The position numbers were made by a program, and so were the translations under genes. From assembly GCA_963555705.1 (NCBI GenBank), contig OY743170.1, forward strand, positions 31,571,362 through 31,635,361: a stretch of 64,000 nt of DNA. The letters run 5' to 3'. Source of the stretch: Ligustrum vulgare (Eukaryota > Streptophyta > Magnoliopsida > Lamiales > Oleaceae). Below, piece by piece: positions 32,791 to 44,563 of this stretch. Every line of letters begins with the position of its first letter. Position 1 is the first letter of the stretch. The notes below the pieces were generated by a model, which worked only from the letters and a program-made list of their open reading frames with translations, was not told where the DNA came from and did not search any database.

Positions 32791-34439
32791 TGATGAAATA
32801 TTTACAAACTTTCCCCGAGTCAAAGACAAACAATCCAGTCCTTGTTCCATAGGGAAAACAATAAAATTATTCTCTAATGTAATAGAACCGGAATGAAATT
32901 AGTGAGATGCTAATTTAAGTCGATGTAAGGAAGGATGTCCAAGCTACATATGCAATATGTTTTGAGATTGAGATACTTGATATGAAGTAGGTTGTTGTTG
33001 TATTGGAAACATGTAATAAAGGCCATCTCGCTATTTACCTGAGCCATACATAAGGTTGAAAAGATATGACACAACTCTTCAATGCTTTAATCAATTTGCT
33101 AATAGACATTAGGTTTAAATGGAAGGATGAAACACATAAAACGTTTTAAGGGTTCTATCAGAACAAAGTTAAATATATCAAGGGAATGTGATTGGGGCTG
33201 ATGAGCCCATTGGTAAGTTAAATATTAGTGTAGAGGATGGTTCTGATTGAGTGATAAGTGTAGAATCTAAAGTAGTGATCTGTTGCTCCATTATCTAAAA
33301 TCCATGGCTTAGCGAAAGTTGAATTGACAGGTGCATTAGAGAGTATAGACAAACCTGCTATATTAGGAAAATATTTCTATTACCATTCAACATCTTCATA
33401 GATATAACATGTGCAATTTGATAAGTTGTTCAGTAGAGAAGCCATGGGAGCCATTGGGTTGTTGAGTTTCATTATCGTGCAAGATCTCTGTTGCATTCAC
33501 TGCCAGATGTGCACAAGAATTCCTCCTATGAAGTGGATGGTTGAGGTTACATTGTCCATTGGTCATGTTGGAATTCCATGTCCCATCCTTAAATCTGCAT
33601 TTGTCTTATGTGTGGCCTCTCTTATTACAACATTTGCAATAATATTTTTGTGTAAGACATTTATCAATACTGTATGTCATCGCTATTGCAATGATCATAA
33701 TGCTTTACATTGGATTTGTTTTTATTTTGTTATCCTCGAACAACTACTGCAATATAGAAGTTTCCAGTGGTTTCTGATGTCATCTGTCGTTTGGTTTCTT
33801 CTTGAATAACAAGAGAATAGGCTTGGCGAACATTGGGTAGTGGTTTCATCATGAGAATATTACTATGAATGCTTCTAAAAGAATCATTGATGCCCATAAG
33901 AAATTGCATCATTCTATCTTTTCTTTCTGCAAGATGAGCTTTGTGTTGATCATAGAGACGAATTGTTTTATATACATCCAATTCATTCAATATACCTTTG
34001 AGTTTTGTATAGTTGGTTGAGATCGTCATGTTTCCTTGTGATAATGAAGCTAAAGATTTTTGAATCTATAGTAGGTGCCTTCTTTTGGGAAAGCTGATCT
34101 TTGAAGTCCTCCCATACTTGATAGGCTGCCTTGGCTTGAATCACTCCCTTTGCTAAATCAGGCTCCACAGAGTGTGTAAGCCATGATAGGATCATGCTAT
34201 CTCCGAAGAGGATTTGATGGAGCCATTAATGAACCCAACCTTATTCTTGGCCATAAGAGCATGTATCATGGATTTGCTCCATGATTGATAATTGACTCCA
34301 TTTAGCATTATTGGAACAAACATAAATCAAGGATGATCTGAATGGTGAACAAAATATGGGCTTGACAATTCCAAAATCGTCGATGAAGTTGCTAGAGTTT
34401 GGTTATATTTGATGGTTTGATGTTCTTTCTCTAATACCA
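32790..34439 (-). pseudogene. Decayed Copia gag to pre-integrase (element E)
   Basis: On the minus strand from 34430 downward: PYFVHHSDHP and GVNYQSW typical of the Copia gag N-terminus, MAKNKVGFINGSIKS, then WLTHSVEPDLAKGV (33983-34195), then after a frameshift FLMGINDSFRSIHSNILMM (33730-34029). A zinc knuckle CX2CX4HX4C with an internal stop lies near 33595-33640, and LGHPSLHRLK of the pre-integrase domain near 32930. Integrase and RT are absent. This Copia subfamily is different from C. Confidence 0.8.
34428..34439 (-). other. Primer binding site of Copia E
   Basis: The minus strand reads TGGTATTAGAGA, two changes from the initiator-tRNA-Met PBS, adjacent to the LTR starting at 34440. Confidence 0.6.
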
Positions 34440-34850
34440 TGTTAAAAGTTTGAAGATGATATTGAAAACTTAGAAGATGAATAAATTGGGAAAACTATTG
34501 TGTATTATTCAATACAAACAATCAATCATATATACAGTAGAGAATCGACATAAAATATAAATTATGTCTAATCTAATAATTATATAGTGTTTTTCGGACC
34601 GAAATTATGGAATAAAATATCACAATACAAGAAAACTACCAAAATAGAGAAATATGGAAAAAATCTTGATTTTTTTAATATTTGGCCTAGGCGGTGGCTT
34701 GGACAATACCTAGGCGATCGCTTGGATAAACGTAATGAAGTTGTGCTTTCCAATGTGTGCTTCAAGCGATCAACTGTCATTTGTGCTAAGCGATTGGTTG
34801 GAACAATTACTTGACATGAATTTTAATAGTCTAGTTTCATTCTTTTCTCC
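34440..34850 (-). mobile_element. 5' LTR of Copia E, outer end uncertain
   Basis: It begins TGTTAAAAGTTTGAAGATG on the plus strand next to the PBS. The outer end cannot be fixed because no second copy is present; 34850 is an estimate. Confidence 0.45.
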
Positions 34851-35999
34851 GTGAAGTACATATTTTAGTGCTTAATTTATGTGGAGAATTCTACGGTGCA
34901 TAGATTTAGCTATTGGTGGACCGACACATACAATTAATAACCTAGTATTTTTTAATTGTTCTGGACCGACATGTAATCATATCATTTTTTAGAAAATTAG
35001 TAATATTAGACTTCGGCTCACATTCAATTTCTTGAAGTCTTTTACATCCTCAACATTAATAAATTTAGGCTCTATTTGGCAACCTTTTTATAAACGGCTG
35101 TTGATAAATAGTGACATGAAGACATTTCATTAGTCCATTTTTTTTTAAAAGTAAAAATGGTGGGTGGGAACCTTTGACCAACCGAAATTATTGACTTTCA
35201 AAAAATAGTACAATGAAATGTTGTCACGTGACCGTTTATCAAAAAAGTTTCCCCGCTATATGTATAGATGAAATTATTCTCCAAAAAGAGCTCACATGCA
35301 AGGTTTTTGCCACTTAGACTGAAAAAATCCAATAGTTCTACCCTGTGAGGATTAAGCGCTTGATATTGTAAAGGGGTTCTAAAGGTTTTGAAATTTTCAA
35401 TGGGGACCTAAGTGCCATATTTTTGCTAATGGTTGTCACCCCAGCTATATATAATTCTCCTTATTTGTTTTTATGCTAAGTACATTGATCATCAAAGACA
35501 TCTGTAATTTGTAAATAACTGTACATGTCACATGTGTGATTTGCGTATGGTTACTCAATGTACATAAGTTTGTTAATATGTCTTATACTGATAAGCAAGA
35601 TTTTCTATTAACATTCATGGGAGGTTACATTGGTTGACATTCGACGTATTGCATAGAATCACTATGTAGTTCTGTTCTATGAAATATTATAACCTAGGCA
35701 AGCCGTAGGAACAATGTAGTGAGCAAGTATTGATATTTAACTTTCCCTGAATCAAAGACAAACAATGCAATCCTCGTGCATATGCTTGACTAGGTTATAA
35801 TATTTCTATGTTAGCACCCATCTACATACGGTACAGACTAATTTATCATTTAGTAATTTTGTATCCCTTCACATTTATATGAAGAATGGAATTTAAACTC
35901 TATATATCTGCTTAGATCCAATCAATTAGTGAAGTCATTGTGTTGGCTAAATTTCTTCTAGAACCTCTAACATCCTTGTATTATACCATATGTCGTTTG
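34851..35999. other. Stretch without a recognised gene
   Basis: About 1.1 kb of AT-rich sequence. A short piece near 35740-35775 resembles 32808-32845 of element E (TCAAAGACAAACAAT) and may be another fragment of it. Earlier SDR exons should lie to the left but none could be identified. Confidence 0.45.
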
Positions 36000-36227
36000 C
36001 ACACTCCACTGGAATTGTCAGAGGTGGAATGGAATAACATCATGAAAACAAACCTAAAGGGAACCTGGCTGGTATTGAAGTATGTTTGCATGTGAATGCG
36101 TGATAAAAACCTTGGAGCGTCTGTCATTAATATCTCTTCCATTGATGGTCTTAATCGTGGGAAACAATCGGGACCGGGTGGCCTTGCATATGCGTCTTCA
36201 AAGGTTGCTGTTAACACCATGACAAAG
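36000..36227 (+). pseudogene. Short-chain dehydrogenase/reductase pseudogene, central exon
   Basis: The frame gives [20 protein letters not shown], then [14 protein letters not shown] and [17 protein letters not shown]. The YxxxK active site (YASSK) and the upstream NISS serine of classical SDRs are present. An in-frame TGA at 36093-36095 falls after VCM. The exon should end at AAG (36227), but the next bases are AT instead of the donor GT. The next exon is at 47884, beyond element F. It is related to the plant SDRs that end GATLPGVPIFSSL. The nonsense codon and lost donor make it a pseudogene. Confidence 0.85.
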
Positions 36228-36269
36228 ATAGCATGTCTGTTCTTTCCTACACAGTATTGATCTCTATTT

Positions 36270-36495
36270 CAGTATTTCTCTATGCCTGGATGATCATGAA
36301 GCACTGGTCTACTCGGAAATTATAAAATTAGAGAAGCTAATTACTTGCAGATGGCTCATATATAATGTAAATTTTGCTTGTTTGTGGTATTCTCTATGCC
36401 TAGATGACCATGAAGCATTGGTTTAACTCGGAAATTAAGAAATTTGAGATGCTAATTACTTGAAAATAGCTCATAATTGTAAATTTTGTATGTCA
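36270..36495. repeat. Tandem duplication of about 113 bp in the SDR intron
   Basis: TATTCTCTATGCCT followed by GATGA(T/C)CATGAAGCA and CTCGGAAATTA occurs at about 36275 and 36388, each followed by GAAATAGCTCATA-like sequence. The copies differ at several positions. Confidence 0.75.
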
Positions 36496-37387
36496 GCGAT
36501 AGTTTAACAGTTATCGAATGCTTGATAAAAACAACGGCACACTCTTTATCCATTGATGATTAGATTAAAAATGTTATTTTTTCTAAAACAATTTTACATT
36601 CTTCCTCTCTAGTATCAACTCATAAAATGGGGTTCACATCTTCATCAAGCTGTTAACTTCAGCAAAATCTACCTCACTACATTAAAATATCCAAACAGAA
36701 TAGAAAAAATTGAAATGCCTTTTCTTCTTCCATTGGCTTTAAATTGGTTAATGTACATCATATGAATTGTTTTGAATATAATTTTTCTAATGTGAATTTT
36801 CTCTTTTTGTTTCTTGATATTCAGATCCTTACACATCATCAATTTCTGTATTATAATAGATTTCATTAAGTTGTCTTTTTTGCATCCTTGCATGGGTAGA
36901 AATAGATTAAAAATAATTTATTCAAGAATCTATTGCAATAGCACACATCAATTGCCTTACAGTTCAACTTTCAGTTTTTATTTTTTAAATCTTCCCCATT
37001 GGTTGCAAAATATAAGCTATGCGACATAATTCTTGAGGACCATCTCTCCGAAAAGAATATTTCAAAGACTTGAGTATATATTCAGTACATAAGGTAGCTT
37101 TATTCAGAACATATGGAAATATATGACTATGGTTGTGGGATCAAAAGTTAAATGAGCATTACTAACCATTCATCGTAATCCTTGGAAAATTCTTTTATGT
37201 ATCTTACTGTGTAATACCTTTTAGAGATAGTATCATCTGGTAGCTTTGTTACATAGATTCCGTCAATGCTAACTACTTTCAGTTTCTTATAATCGTGTTA
37301 ATTAGTGTCAATGTTTTATCGTCCCCACTTTTCTAGCTTCTGCATTTCAAGCATTCCATCAACTAAATAATGTTTTGTAAATGTCAG
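36496..37387. other. SDR intron, AT-rich
   Basis: Nothing but short chance frames. The right edge carries the TSD GTCAG (37383-37387) of element F. Confidence 0.55.
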
Positions 37388-38117
37388 TGTTGATAGGTAG
37401 TCCAATTTTAGTGATAGTGTGACGACGTCAGCCGACGAGTTCGATCCAGACTGGTCATAATGACCTGTACTGGTGTCCGACCTGATTCTGACGTGGTCCA
37501 GTGAGATAGGTTTTCTGAAGATGATTCCGATGTGCTCCAGTGAGGTCGGTTACTGAAGATGATTCCGATGTAGTCCAGTGAGGTCGGTTACTGAAGATGA
37601 TTCCGATGTGTTCCAGTGAGGTCGGTTACTGAAGATGATTCCGATGTGGTCCAGTGAGGTCGGTTTCTGCTCTACAAGACCAACTACCTTCTTACACGCT
37701 AGTTAAAACGGTTATTCAGGGATAAAGGTAGTCAGGTTAAGTAAAAGTCAACTACTTTGTACTATGTAAGAATTCAAGTGGTTCAGTTATATACTTATGT
37801 TAGACAGTCAGATATTGTAATAAGCCAGCTCCCCCCATTCTCCCTATAAATATAGGTGAAGAAAGCTCATTAAGGGGATCAAGACTTTGGCTATTCAAAG
37901 TGAACATTATATTTATTCAAGAAATCATACGTGGGGTCCAGGTCATTTAAATGATCTAGGATCCACCTCTTACAAACCACCTTTTATTACCTTCGTGGAG
38001 TCCAGGTCATCTATTACGACCTGAGGTCCACTTCTTTCACATATAATTTTCGATTACATAACTTACATCCACTTATTTCTTGCTGACTTGGAATATTTCA
38101 TATTTCAACCGTCAACA
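37388..38117 (+). repeat. 5' LTR of element F
   Basis: This 730-bp LTR runs from TGTTGATAGG to CGTCAACA with inverted ends TGTTGA/TCAACA. It contains about four tandem copies of a 38-bp unit (TGAAGATGATTCCGATGTG) at 37514-37668. A TATA-like CTATAAATATAG sits near 37843. Confidence 0.93.
37514..37668. repeat. 38-bp tandem repeat in LTR F
   Basis: Four copies contain GATTCCGATGT and CCAGTGAGGTCGGTT. The 3' LTR carries the same array at about 47231-47385 with its own substitutions. Confidence 0.9.
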
Positions 38118-38135
38118 ATTGGCGCTAGAAGGAGG
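38118..38135 (+). other. Primer binding site region of element F
   Basis: ATTGGCGCTAGAAGGAGG follows the LTR end. TGGCGC-type starts are usual in gypsy elements, but I cannot name the tRNA with certainty. Confidence 0.6.
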
Positions 38136-38212
38136 GCCTCACTGTGTGATAGAATAGCAGTCCATTCCACCAGCTCAATCAAATACATTGCAACCCATCT
38201 CTCTTAGATAAC

Positions 38213-39162
38213 ATGGATGAACAAGTTTCAGGAAGCAACCACGGAAAGAAACCGGAGGCGCAGGGGGGTACAAGGATGGAGGCCGACCCAGAAGTAATGC
38301 ATCAATTGCGGAATTTGACACAAGCAATTGAAAAGATGCAACATCAGCCACCGGGGAACACTCAGGCCCCCAATACTATGCCGGTACCACCTCATCGCCC
38401 CCCGGTAACCAACGAGTTCGTCGAAAACTCAACTATGTGCTCGACAGGTCTGAGAGTTCTACTGGAGAGAGCAATTCCCACTCTCCTCGTAGGGGATCAC
38501 CTAAAAGGACTAACAGCGTGTTCAGCAGATTAGGCCCGGATCGCACGGCCCCTGCAGGGGAGGGCCTAACACTGGGAGTAAACAGAAAACTTGCAACTTC
38601 GAACTACTCGGAAAGATCCGCACGAAGTCCATATAATGAGCCCACACGGACTCGAGGTAGGAACTTCAAAGCTCCTACCAAGAACGTACCCACTTTGAAT
38701 CTCAGTGATCCGTCCTATGATGGGAGAGGAAACCTGGAAGAACTCAACGCGTTGAGGAAACAACTCAGCGATCTGGAAGGCCAGCAGAGAAAGGACGACC
38801 AGGTTAACAAGTATACTACCTTCAGGATTTCCCCGTTTTCAAAAGAGATCCTAAAAGAGACGTTACCTAGCAAGATCAAGGTTCCGCAAGTACCCAGCTA
38901 CGATGGGACGACTGACCCAGTGGCCCATATAGACCGATATGTTTCCTGGATGGAATTACAAGGTGTGAGCAATGCCATCATGTGCAGGACCTTTCCCCTC
39001 ACTCTTCGGGACAGAGCTCAGAGGTGGTTACGTACTCTACCAGACCACTCTATATCAAATTGGAAAGATCTGTCTTCTCAGTTCCTCTATAACTTCATGG
39101 CTGCAAAAAACCAGGACGACCCCCAAGGAACAGCTAGTAACCATCAAGCAAGGAAGAACTGA
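38213..39162 (+). pseudogene. Element F gag, N-terminal part with frameshifts
   Basis: The ATG at 38213 opens one frame to about 38430, after which the coding potential moves to another frame (38437-39162) holding the retrotransposon gag core: IKVPQVPSYDGTTDPVAHID then LTLRDRAQRWLRTLPDHSI. Near 39105 it returns to the first frame (38972-40321). Two compensating frameshifts therefore break gag. The product would form the virus-like particle. Confidence 0.85.
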
Positions 39163-40321
39163 GTCGTTGAAGAGTTATCTGGACCGGTTCAACAAACAAA
39201 TCATGGATACGGACAAAGTGTCAGACGATGCACTCCTAATGGCGGTAACATCAGGTCTATGGCCGGAATCTCGGTTCTGGTGGACAGTGCACGAAGTGGG
39301 GCCAAAGACATTTCGAGAATTTCTCACAAGAGCAGACAGAGCCATTGGAGCTGAAGAGGCGAAGTCCACCAGGATGGAAGACAAGGGAGAAGCAAAAGAT
39401 CAAGAAAGATCTAAAGCAAAGGAAAAGGAAACACAGAAGAGTGACATGTACGACCAGGAAAAGAAACGGGACTTTCAGGGTCCAGGGAGTTTTCGCCCCC
39501 ATTCATCAACTTCTTCACCAGTAGACCTCCAAAAAGCCAGACCCGAGACCATATTCATGAGTATTAAGGATCGAAATCTGCTACCCCAGCCCCGGACATT
39601 AAGGACAAGCTCATCCAAACTTAATCAATCTAGGTACTGTAGGTACCACCTATCGGCGGGCCATGACACAGATTACTGTAAGGATTTGAGGATAAAACTC
39701 GAAAAATTGATTAAGGCAAGCCATCTGAAGGAGTATACAGAAAAATCTCAAATGGATCAAGAGAAGCAAGGCCAAGTGGAAATCGGAGACACACCTACAG
39801 CTGAAATCCGCATGCTGGTAGGTGGCAGTCAAAGCCAAGACGGATCCAAAAGGCAAAGGCGTCAGTACATCAGGGATGCTCGGAATAGCTATCAGATTCT
39901 ATCGGCGAGGGCCCTAGCACTTATCAAAGAAGACGAATCCTTCAGTTTTGATGAAAGAGATGCCGAAGGAGTACTTCAACCACACGTGGATGCCTTGATC
40001 ATAACCATGCCAGTGTTGGGAGTGAAAATCCATCGTACTTTGGTGGATAACGGGAGTGCCGTAAACATCTTGTACTGGAAGACCTGCCTCCAAATGGTAG
40101 TGGAAGAACGACATCTAAGCCCTTACATGACGAAGTTACAAGGTTTCACTGGAGATTACGCCACACCGCTGGGTCAGATTGCACTGATGGTAGAACTCGG
40201 GAATCCTCCATGCACCAGGAGAGTAATAGCGGACTTTGTCGTAGCAAACATACCGTCCAACTATAATGCAATCCTAGGAAGGCCTATTTTACATGAACTG
40301 AAGGCTGCCACCTCAATATAA
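39105..40321 (+). pseudogene. Element F gag C-terminus and aspartic protease
   Basis: It continues gag (LVTIKQGRTESLKSYLDRF), then a modified zinc knuckle CX2HX4HX4C (CRYHLSAGHDTDYC) as found in Tat elements, and the protease core with active-site motif VDNGSAVNILY and the later ILGRPILHEL. The active-site triplet reads D-N-G. A TAA at 40319-40321 ends the frame, while the same frame continues into RT from 40328. Confidence 0.88.
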
Positions 40322-40327
40322 CACTAT

Positions 40328-41806
40328 GTGATGAAATTCCCCATTTCCCGTGGGGTAGGAGTAGTGAAGGGAGATCAGAGGATGGCCCGAGAATGCAATC
40401 TTAGTTTCTGCCCTTGCCAGGCACAGCAAGTGAAGGTTGTCCAGATGAAAGACCAAGTTGAAAAGATCCAAACTTTGGATCCCCGCCTGGACCAAAATGA
40501 AGCCAAGACTGGCCCAGTGGAGGACTTGACATTGATAACACTGGACCCGGACAAGCCTGATTTGCAGTTGAAAATTGGGAAAGACCTTCAGGAGCTAGTA
40601 AGGTCTGAACTTGTAGACTTTTTGAGAAAAAATAAAGACGTTTTTTCCTGGACTCATGTTGACATGGAAGGGATATCAACGCATTTGGCCTGTCATAAGC
40701 TCAACATTGATCATGGAGTGAAACCAAAAAGACAGAAGCGTCGTCCACTAAATGGGGAAAGGTATGAAGCTCTCGCAAATGAGATCCTGAAGTTATTGGG
40801 GAATGGGTTCATACGGGAGGCTAGGTATCCAGAATGGGTGTCCAATCCAGTTCTCGTGATGAAGAACAATAACTCCTGGAGACTCTGTATTGATTTCACA
40901 GACCTGAACAGAGCTTGCCCAAAAGATTGCTTTCCACTTCCACGCATAGATCAAATGGTGGACGCCACGACTGGGCATGAGTTGTTAAGCTTCATGGATG
41001 CCTACTCAGGCTAATACAAAAAACCCATGTACGGCCCAGATGAAGAACACACATCATTCATTACAGACAGGGGGTTATATTGTTACAAGATGATGCCATT
41101 CGGGTTGAAGAATGCATGGGCAACTTACCAAAGACTGGTCAATAGAATGTTCGCAAAGCAGATTGGTAAAACTATGGAAGTATACGTGGATGACATGCTG
41201 GTAAAGAGCATCGAATCATCAGACCATGTTCAACACCTGGCTGAAATGTTCACCATTCTCAGACAATACAAAATGAAGCTAAATCCACAAAAGTGTTCTT
41301 TTGGAGTGGGATCTAGGAAGTTTTTGGGATACATGGTACATCAAAGAGGAATCGAAGCCAACCCAGAAAAAATCAAAGCCCTGATTGACATGAAAGCCCC
41401 AACAAACATAAGAGAAATCCAAAGTTTGACTGGAAGAATAGCAGCTTTGAACCGGTTCGTCTCAAAATCGACAGATAAATGTATACCTTTCTTTGAAGAG
41501 CTAAAAATGGGAAAGAACTTCCAGTGGACGGAGCAATGTCAGAAAGCCTTCGAAGACCTAAAAATTCAATTGACCTCACCACCTCTACTCTCCAAGCCAA
41601 TAGCAGGAGAAGTGTTGGAATTATATCTAGCTGTGTCAGAGAGGTCTGTTAGTTCAGTTCTGATAAGGACAGATCATGGTGTTCAACACCCCGTCTACTA
41701 TGTCAGCCAGGTCTTGAAAGATGCAGAGTTGAGATATCCGCCTATGGAGAAACTAGCACTGGCTTTAATTATGAGTTCGAGGAAATTGAGACCTTACTTC
41801 CTGTAG
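40328..41806 (+). pseudogene. Element F reverse transcriptase and RNase H
   Basis: One frame with a TAA near 41012. Landmarks: KRRPLNGERYEALANEI, GFIREARYPEWVSNPVLV, WRLCIDFTDLNRACPKD, PLPRIDQMVDAT, then after the stop ITDRGLYCYKMMPFGLKNA, YVDDMLVKS (catalytic), KCSFGV...FLGYMV and the gypsy RNase H (LELYLAVSERSVSSVLI, YVSQVL, YPPMEKLALAL). At the TAA the usual YNQI stretch after FMDAYSG is disturbed. A TAG at 41804-41806 ends the frame. Confidence 0.92.
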
Positions 41807-41818
41807 CATTCACTGGAG

Positions 41819-42420
41819 GTGCTAACTAACTATCCATTACAACAAACCTTACAGAAGCCAGACACTTCGGAAAGATTGATGAAGTGGGCAGTAGAATTGG
41901 GACAATTCGACATCACTTACAAACCAAAGGCTGCAATTAAGGGACAAGCATTGGCTGATTTCGTAGCAGAATTCCACATGGAAATAGACCCACCTGACCA
42001 AGACGAACTCTGGTCCCTGTATGTGGACAGATCGTCAAATGAAAACTGCGCAGGAGCTGGGGTTGTTCTAGTCAGCCCCGAGAAATTACTATATTGCTAG
42101 TCCCTCCGCTTTGAGTTCCCAGCAACCAACAATGAGGCGGAATATGAAGCTCTCATTTCAGATCTAAAAATGGCAAGAGGTATGGGATAGCCAGAGTAAC
42201 TGTGCATAGCGATTCTCAGCTGGTTGTGAACCAAATCCAAGGAATCTATAGCACGAAAGAAGAGAAAATGGTTTCTTTTTACAAGGTGGCCAAGAAAGAA
42301 CTGGAGAAGTCCTTGCGGATATTATACAGATACCAAGAACCCAAAACAGTCAGGCAGATGCCCTCGCTAGGCTAGCCACTAGCGAAGGAGCCAAAACTTT
42401 GGACAGTGTGACTATTTGAA
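41819..42420 (+). pseudogene. Element F second (archaeal-type) RNase H
   Basis: After the RT RNase H tail (KWAVELGQFDITYKPK, ALADFVAEF) comes WSLYVDRSSNENCAGAGVVL, the start of an RVT_3-type RNase H in which the usual DGSS reads DRSS. A TAG at 42098-42100 and indels follow, then NNEAEYEALIS, HSDSQLVVNQI and QADALARLA in shifted frames. A second RNase H between RT and integrase is diagnostic for the Tat group. Confidence 0.85.
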
Positions 42421-42594
42421 GGGTCAGAAACTCAGCCCTAGCAGAAGTGAAAGTGCTAACAATGGCAATCAACACAACTAAGAGCTGGATGGATGAAATC
42501 ATCCAACGCTTAAAAGAGGGAGTAGTGCCCCCCAAGCAAGGATGACACCTGTAAGCTCAAAATCAGATCCGCCAGATATACTCTGATAAACGGT

Positions 42595-43722
42595 GTGTTA
42601 TACAAACGAGGTTTTTCCCTCCCACTACTTAGATGCTTGAATGAAGATGAAGCCCAATATGCTATGAAAGAAATACATGAAGGAGTGTGTGAAAACCATA
42701 CGGGAGGACAATCCCTGGCATTCAAGATCTTAAGACAAGGATACTTGTGGTCGTCCATCAAGAGAGATGCCATGAAATTCGTGAAGAAATGTGATAAGTG
42801 TCAGAGATTCGCCCCAATGATCAGATCTCCCCCTGAAGACCTAACTTCTGTCATGGCACCATGGCCATTCACAAAATGGGGCATTGATTTAATTGGACCG
42901 TTGCCAACGGGAAGAGGATCAACAAAATATGCAATAGTGGCAGTAGACTATTTCACAAAATGGGTTGAAGCAGAGGCCTTAGCGAAGATCACCGAACAAA
43001 AGACAACGGACTTCATATGGAAGTCAATCATCTGCAGGTTTGGTATTCCTCATTCGATAGTCACTGACAAAGGGAGACAATCTGACAATGCAAATTTCAG
43101 GTCATTTTGTGAAGAACTGAAGATTAAGAATCACTACTCTACCCCATGCCACCCACAAGGCAACGGGCAAGTGGAAGCAATTAATAAAATCATCAAACAC
43201 ACACTAAAGACCAGATTGGATGAATTGAAAGGGGCATGGGCTGATGAACTACCTGCGGTGCTATGGTCTTACAGGATAACATGCCGGACTGCGACGGGAG
43301 AAACTCCTTTTGCCCTCACCTTCGGATCTGAAGCTATGATCCCTGTTGAGGTGGGAATCCCCTCGAACCGAACTCAATATTTTGGAGAAGGAACAAATAC
43401 TGAAATGCTACAATCCACGCTGGACTTGATTGAGGAGAGGAGGTTAAACTCAGATCTTAGGAACGCATCCTACAAACAGAGAAGCACCAAGTACTATAAT
43501 TCTAAGGTGAGAAGCCGAAAGTTCCACGTTGGAAATTTGGTACTCAGGAAAGTGTTCTTAGCCACAAGGGAGGCTCAATCTGGCTCGCTTGGCCCATCTT
43601 GGGAAGGACCTTACAGAATTAGGAAAACCTTGCAAAACGGGGCATATGAACTAGAAACTTTAGAAGGAAAAACTTTACAACATCCATGGAATGCAGAACA
43701 TTTGAAAAAGTACTATCAATGA
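42595..43722 (+). pseudogene. Element F integrase
   Basis: A 375-codon open frame, though not joined in frame to RT. The zinc-binding HHCC region is EIHEGVCENHTGG with FVKKCDKCQRF. The catalytic core has GIDLIGPLPTG (D), VTDKGRQSDN (D) and PCHPQGNGQVEAINK (E). The C-terminal domain shows VLRKVFLATRE and GPYRI. The region around the second Asp usually reads DNG.QF; here it is DKGRQS, so the copy may be inactive. The frame begins upstream of the first ATG, near 42550. Confidence 0.92.
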
Positions 43723-43818
43723 TCGTTTAACTAGAAGATATGTAATGACCAATGGGTCTTAAAAGATATTCCGTTAAATAACCGAATTTGCAAGTGTTCT
43801 TGATAAAATAGGCCACGT

Positions 43819-44240
43819 GCTCACCAGGTCTGTCATAATGGAATTTACGAATTCCTTAGGACCTCAAGCAAAAAGCTCACCAGGTCTGTCATAATGGAAT
43901 TTACGAATTCCTTAGGACCTCAAGCTAAAAGCTCACCAGGTCTGTCATAATGGAATTTACGGATTCCTTAGGACCTCAAGCTAAAAGCTCACCAGGTCTG
44001 TCATAATGGAATTTACGAATTCCTTAGGACCTCAAGCTAAAAGCGCACCAGGTCTGTCATAATGGAATTTACGAATTTCTTAGGACCTTAAGCTAAAGGC
44101 TCATCAAGTCTGCCATATCGGAATTTATGAATTCCTTAGGACCACAAGCCACGGGGTTCATCAGGTTTGTAAAAGGGGAATTTACGAATTCCTTGTGACC
44201 ATTGGTCACATGCCCATCAGGTCTACCACATATGAGGTCG
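43819..44240. repeat. 56-bp tandem repeat downstream of integrase F, about 7.5 units
   Basis: Units start GCTCACCAGGTCTGTCATAA and contain GAATTTACGAATTCCTTAGG. The first five are nearly identical and exactly 56 bp apart (43819, 43875, 43931, 43987, 44043); later ones diverge. Each holds the palindrome ACGAATTC/GAATTCCT around an EcoRI site. Confidence 0.9.
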
Positions 44241-44563
44241 TGAACCTCTTACGATCTCAAGTGAAACCAGGAGCGAGCTAGCTGATCAGTACATATGTTT
44301 AATCCAAGTCACACTAGACCAACCATACCGCACTCCTCCAGGTCGGAAACAGGTTAAACAAATGTTTAAAGCATTCCGGACTGAAAGCCCTACAATGTTC
44401 GTGAGTTTATCACAGCATCAAACTTAAGGTTAAAGCACAGAATCAGATCTGATAAATTTGTTACTACAAACAGTGCGGAAAATAATCACAAAAGCTAATT
44501 TCATTTATGTAAAAGTTGGGCCGAACTAGCCCCACAGACTACCAAAGACATTTTTACAAATTT

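Noticed and set aside
33411..33809. 132-codon plus-strand frame with hydrophobic product
   Set aside because: Lies antisense to the decayed gag of Copia E, whose zinc knuckle is on the other strand.
36669..36893. 74-codon Lys/Ile-rich frame in the SDR intron
   Set aside because: AT-rich chance frame without a domain.
43819..44240. CRISPR-like array of regular repeats
   Set aside because: Repeats are directly tandem without unique spacers, and lie in a plant retrotransposon.
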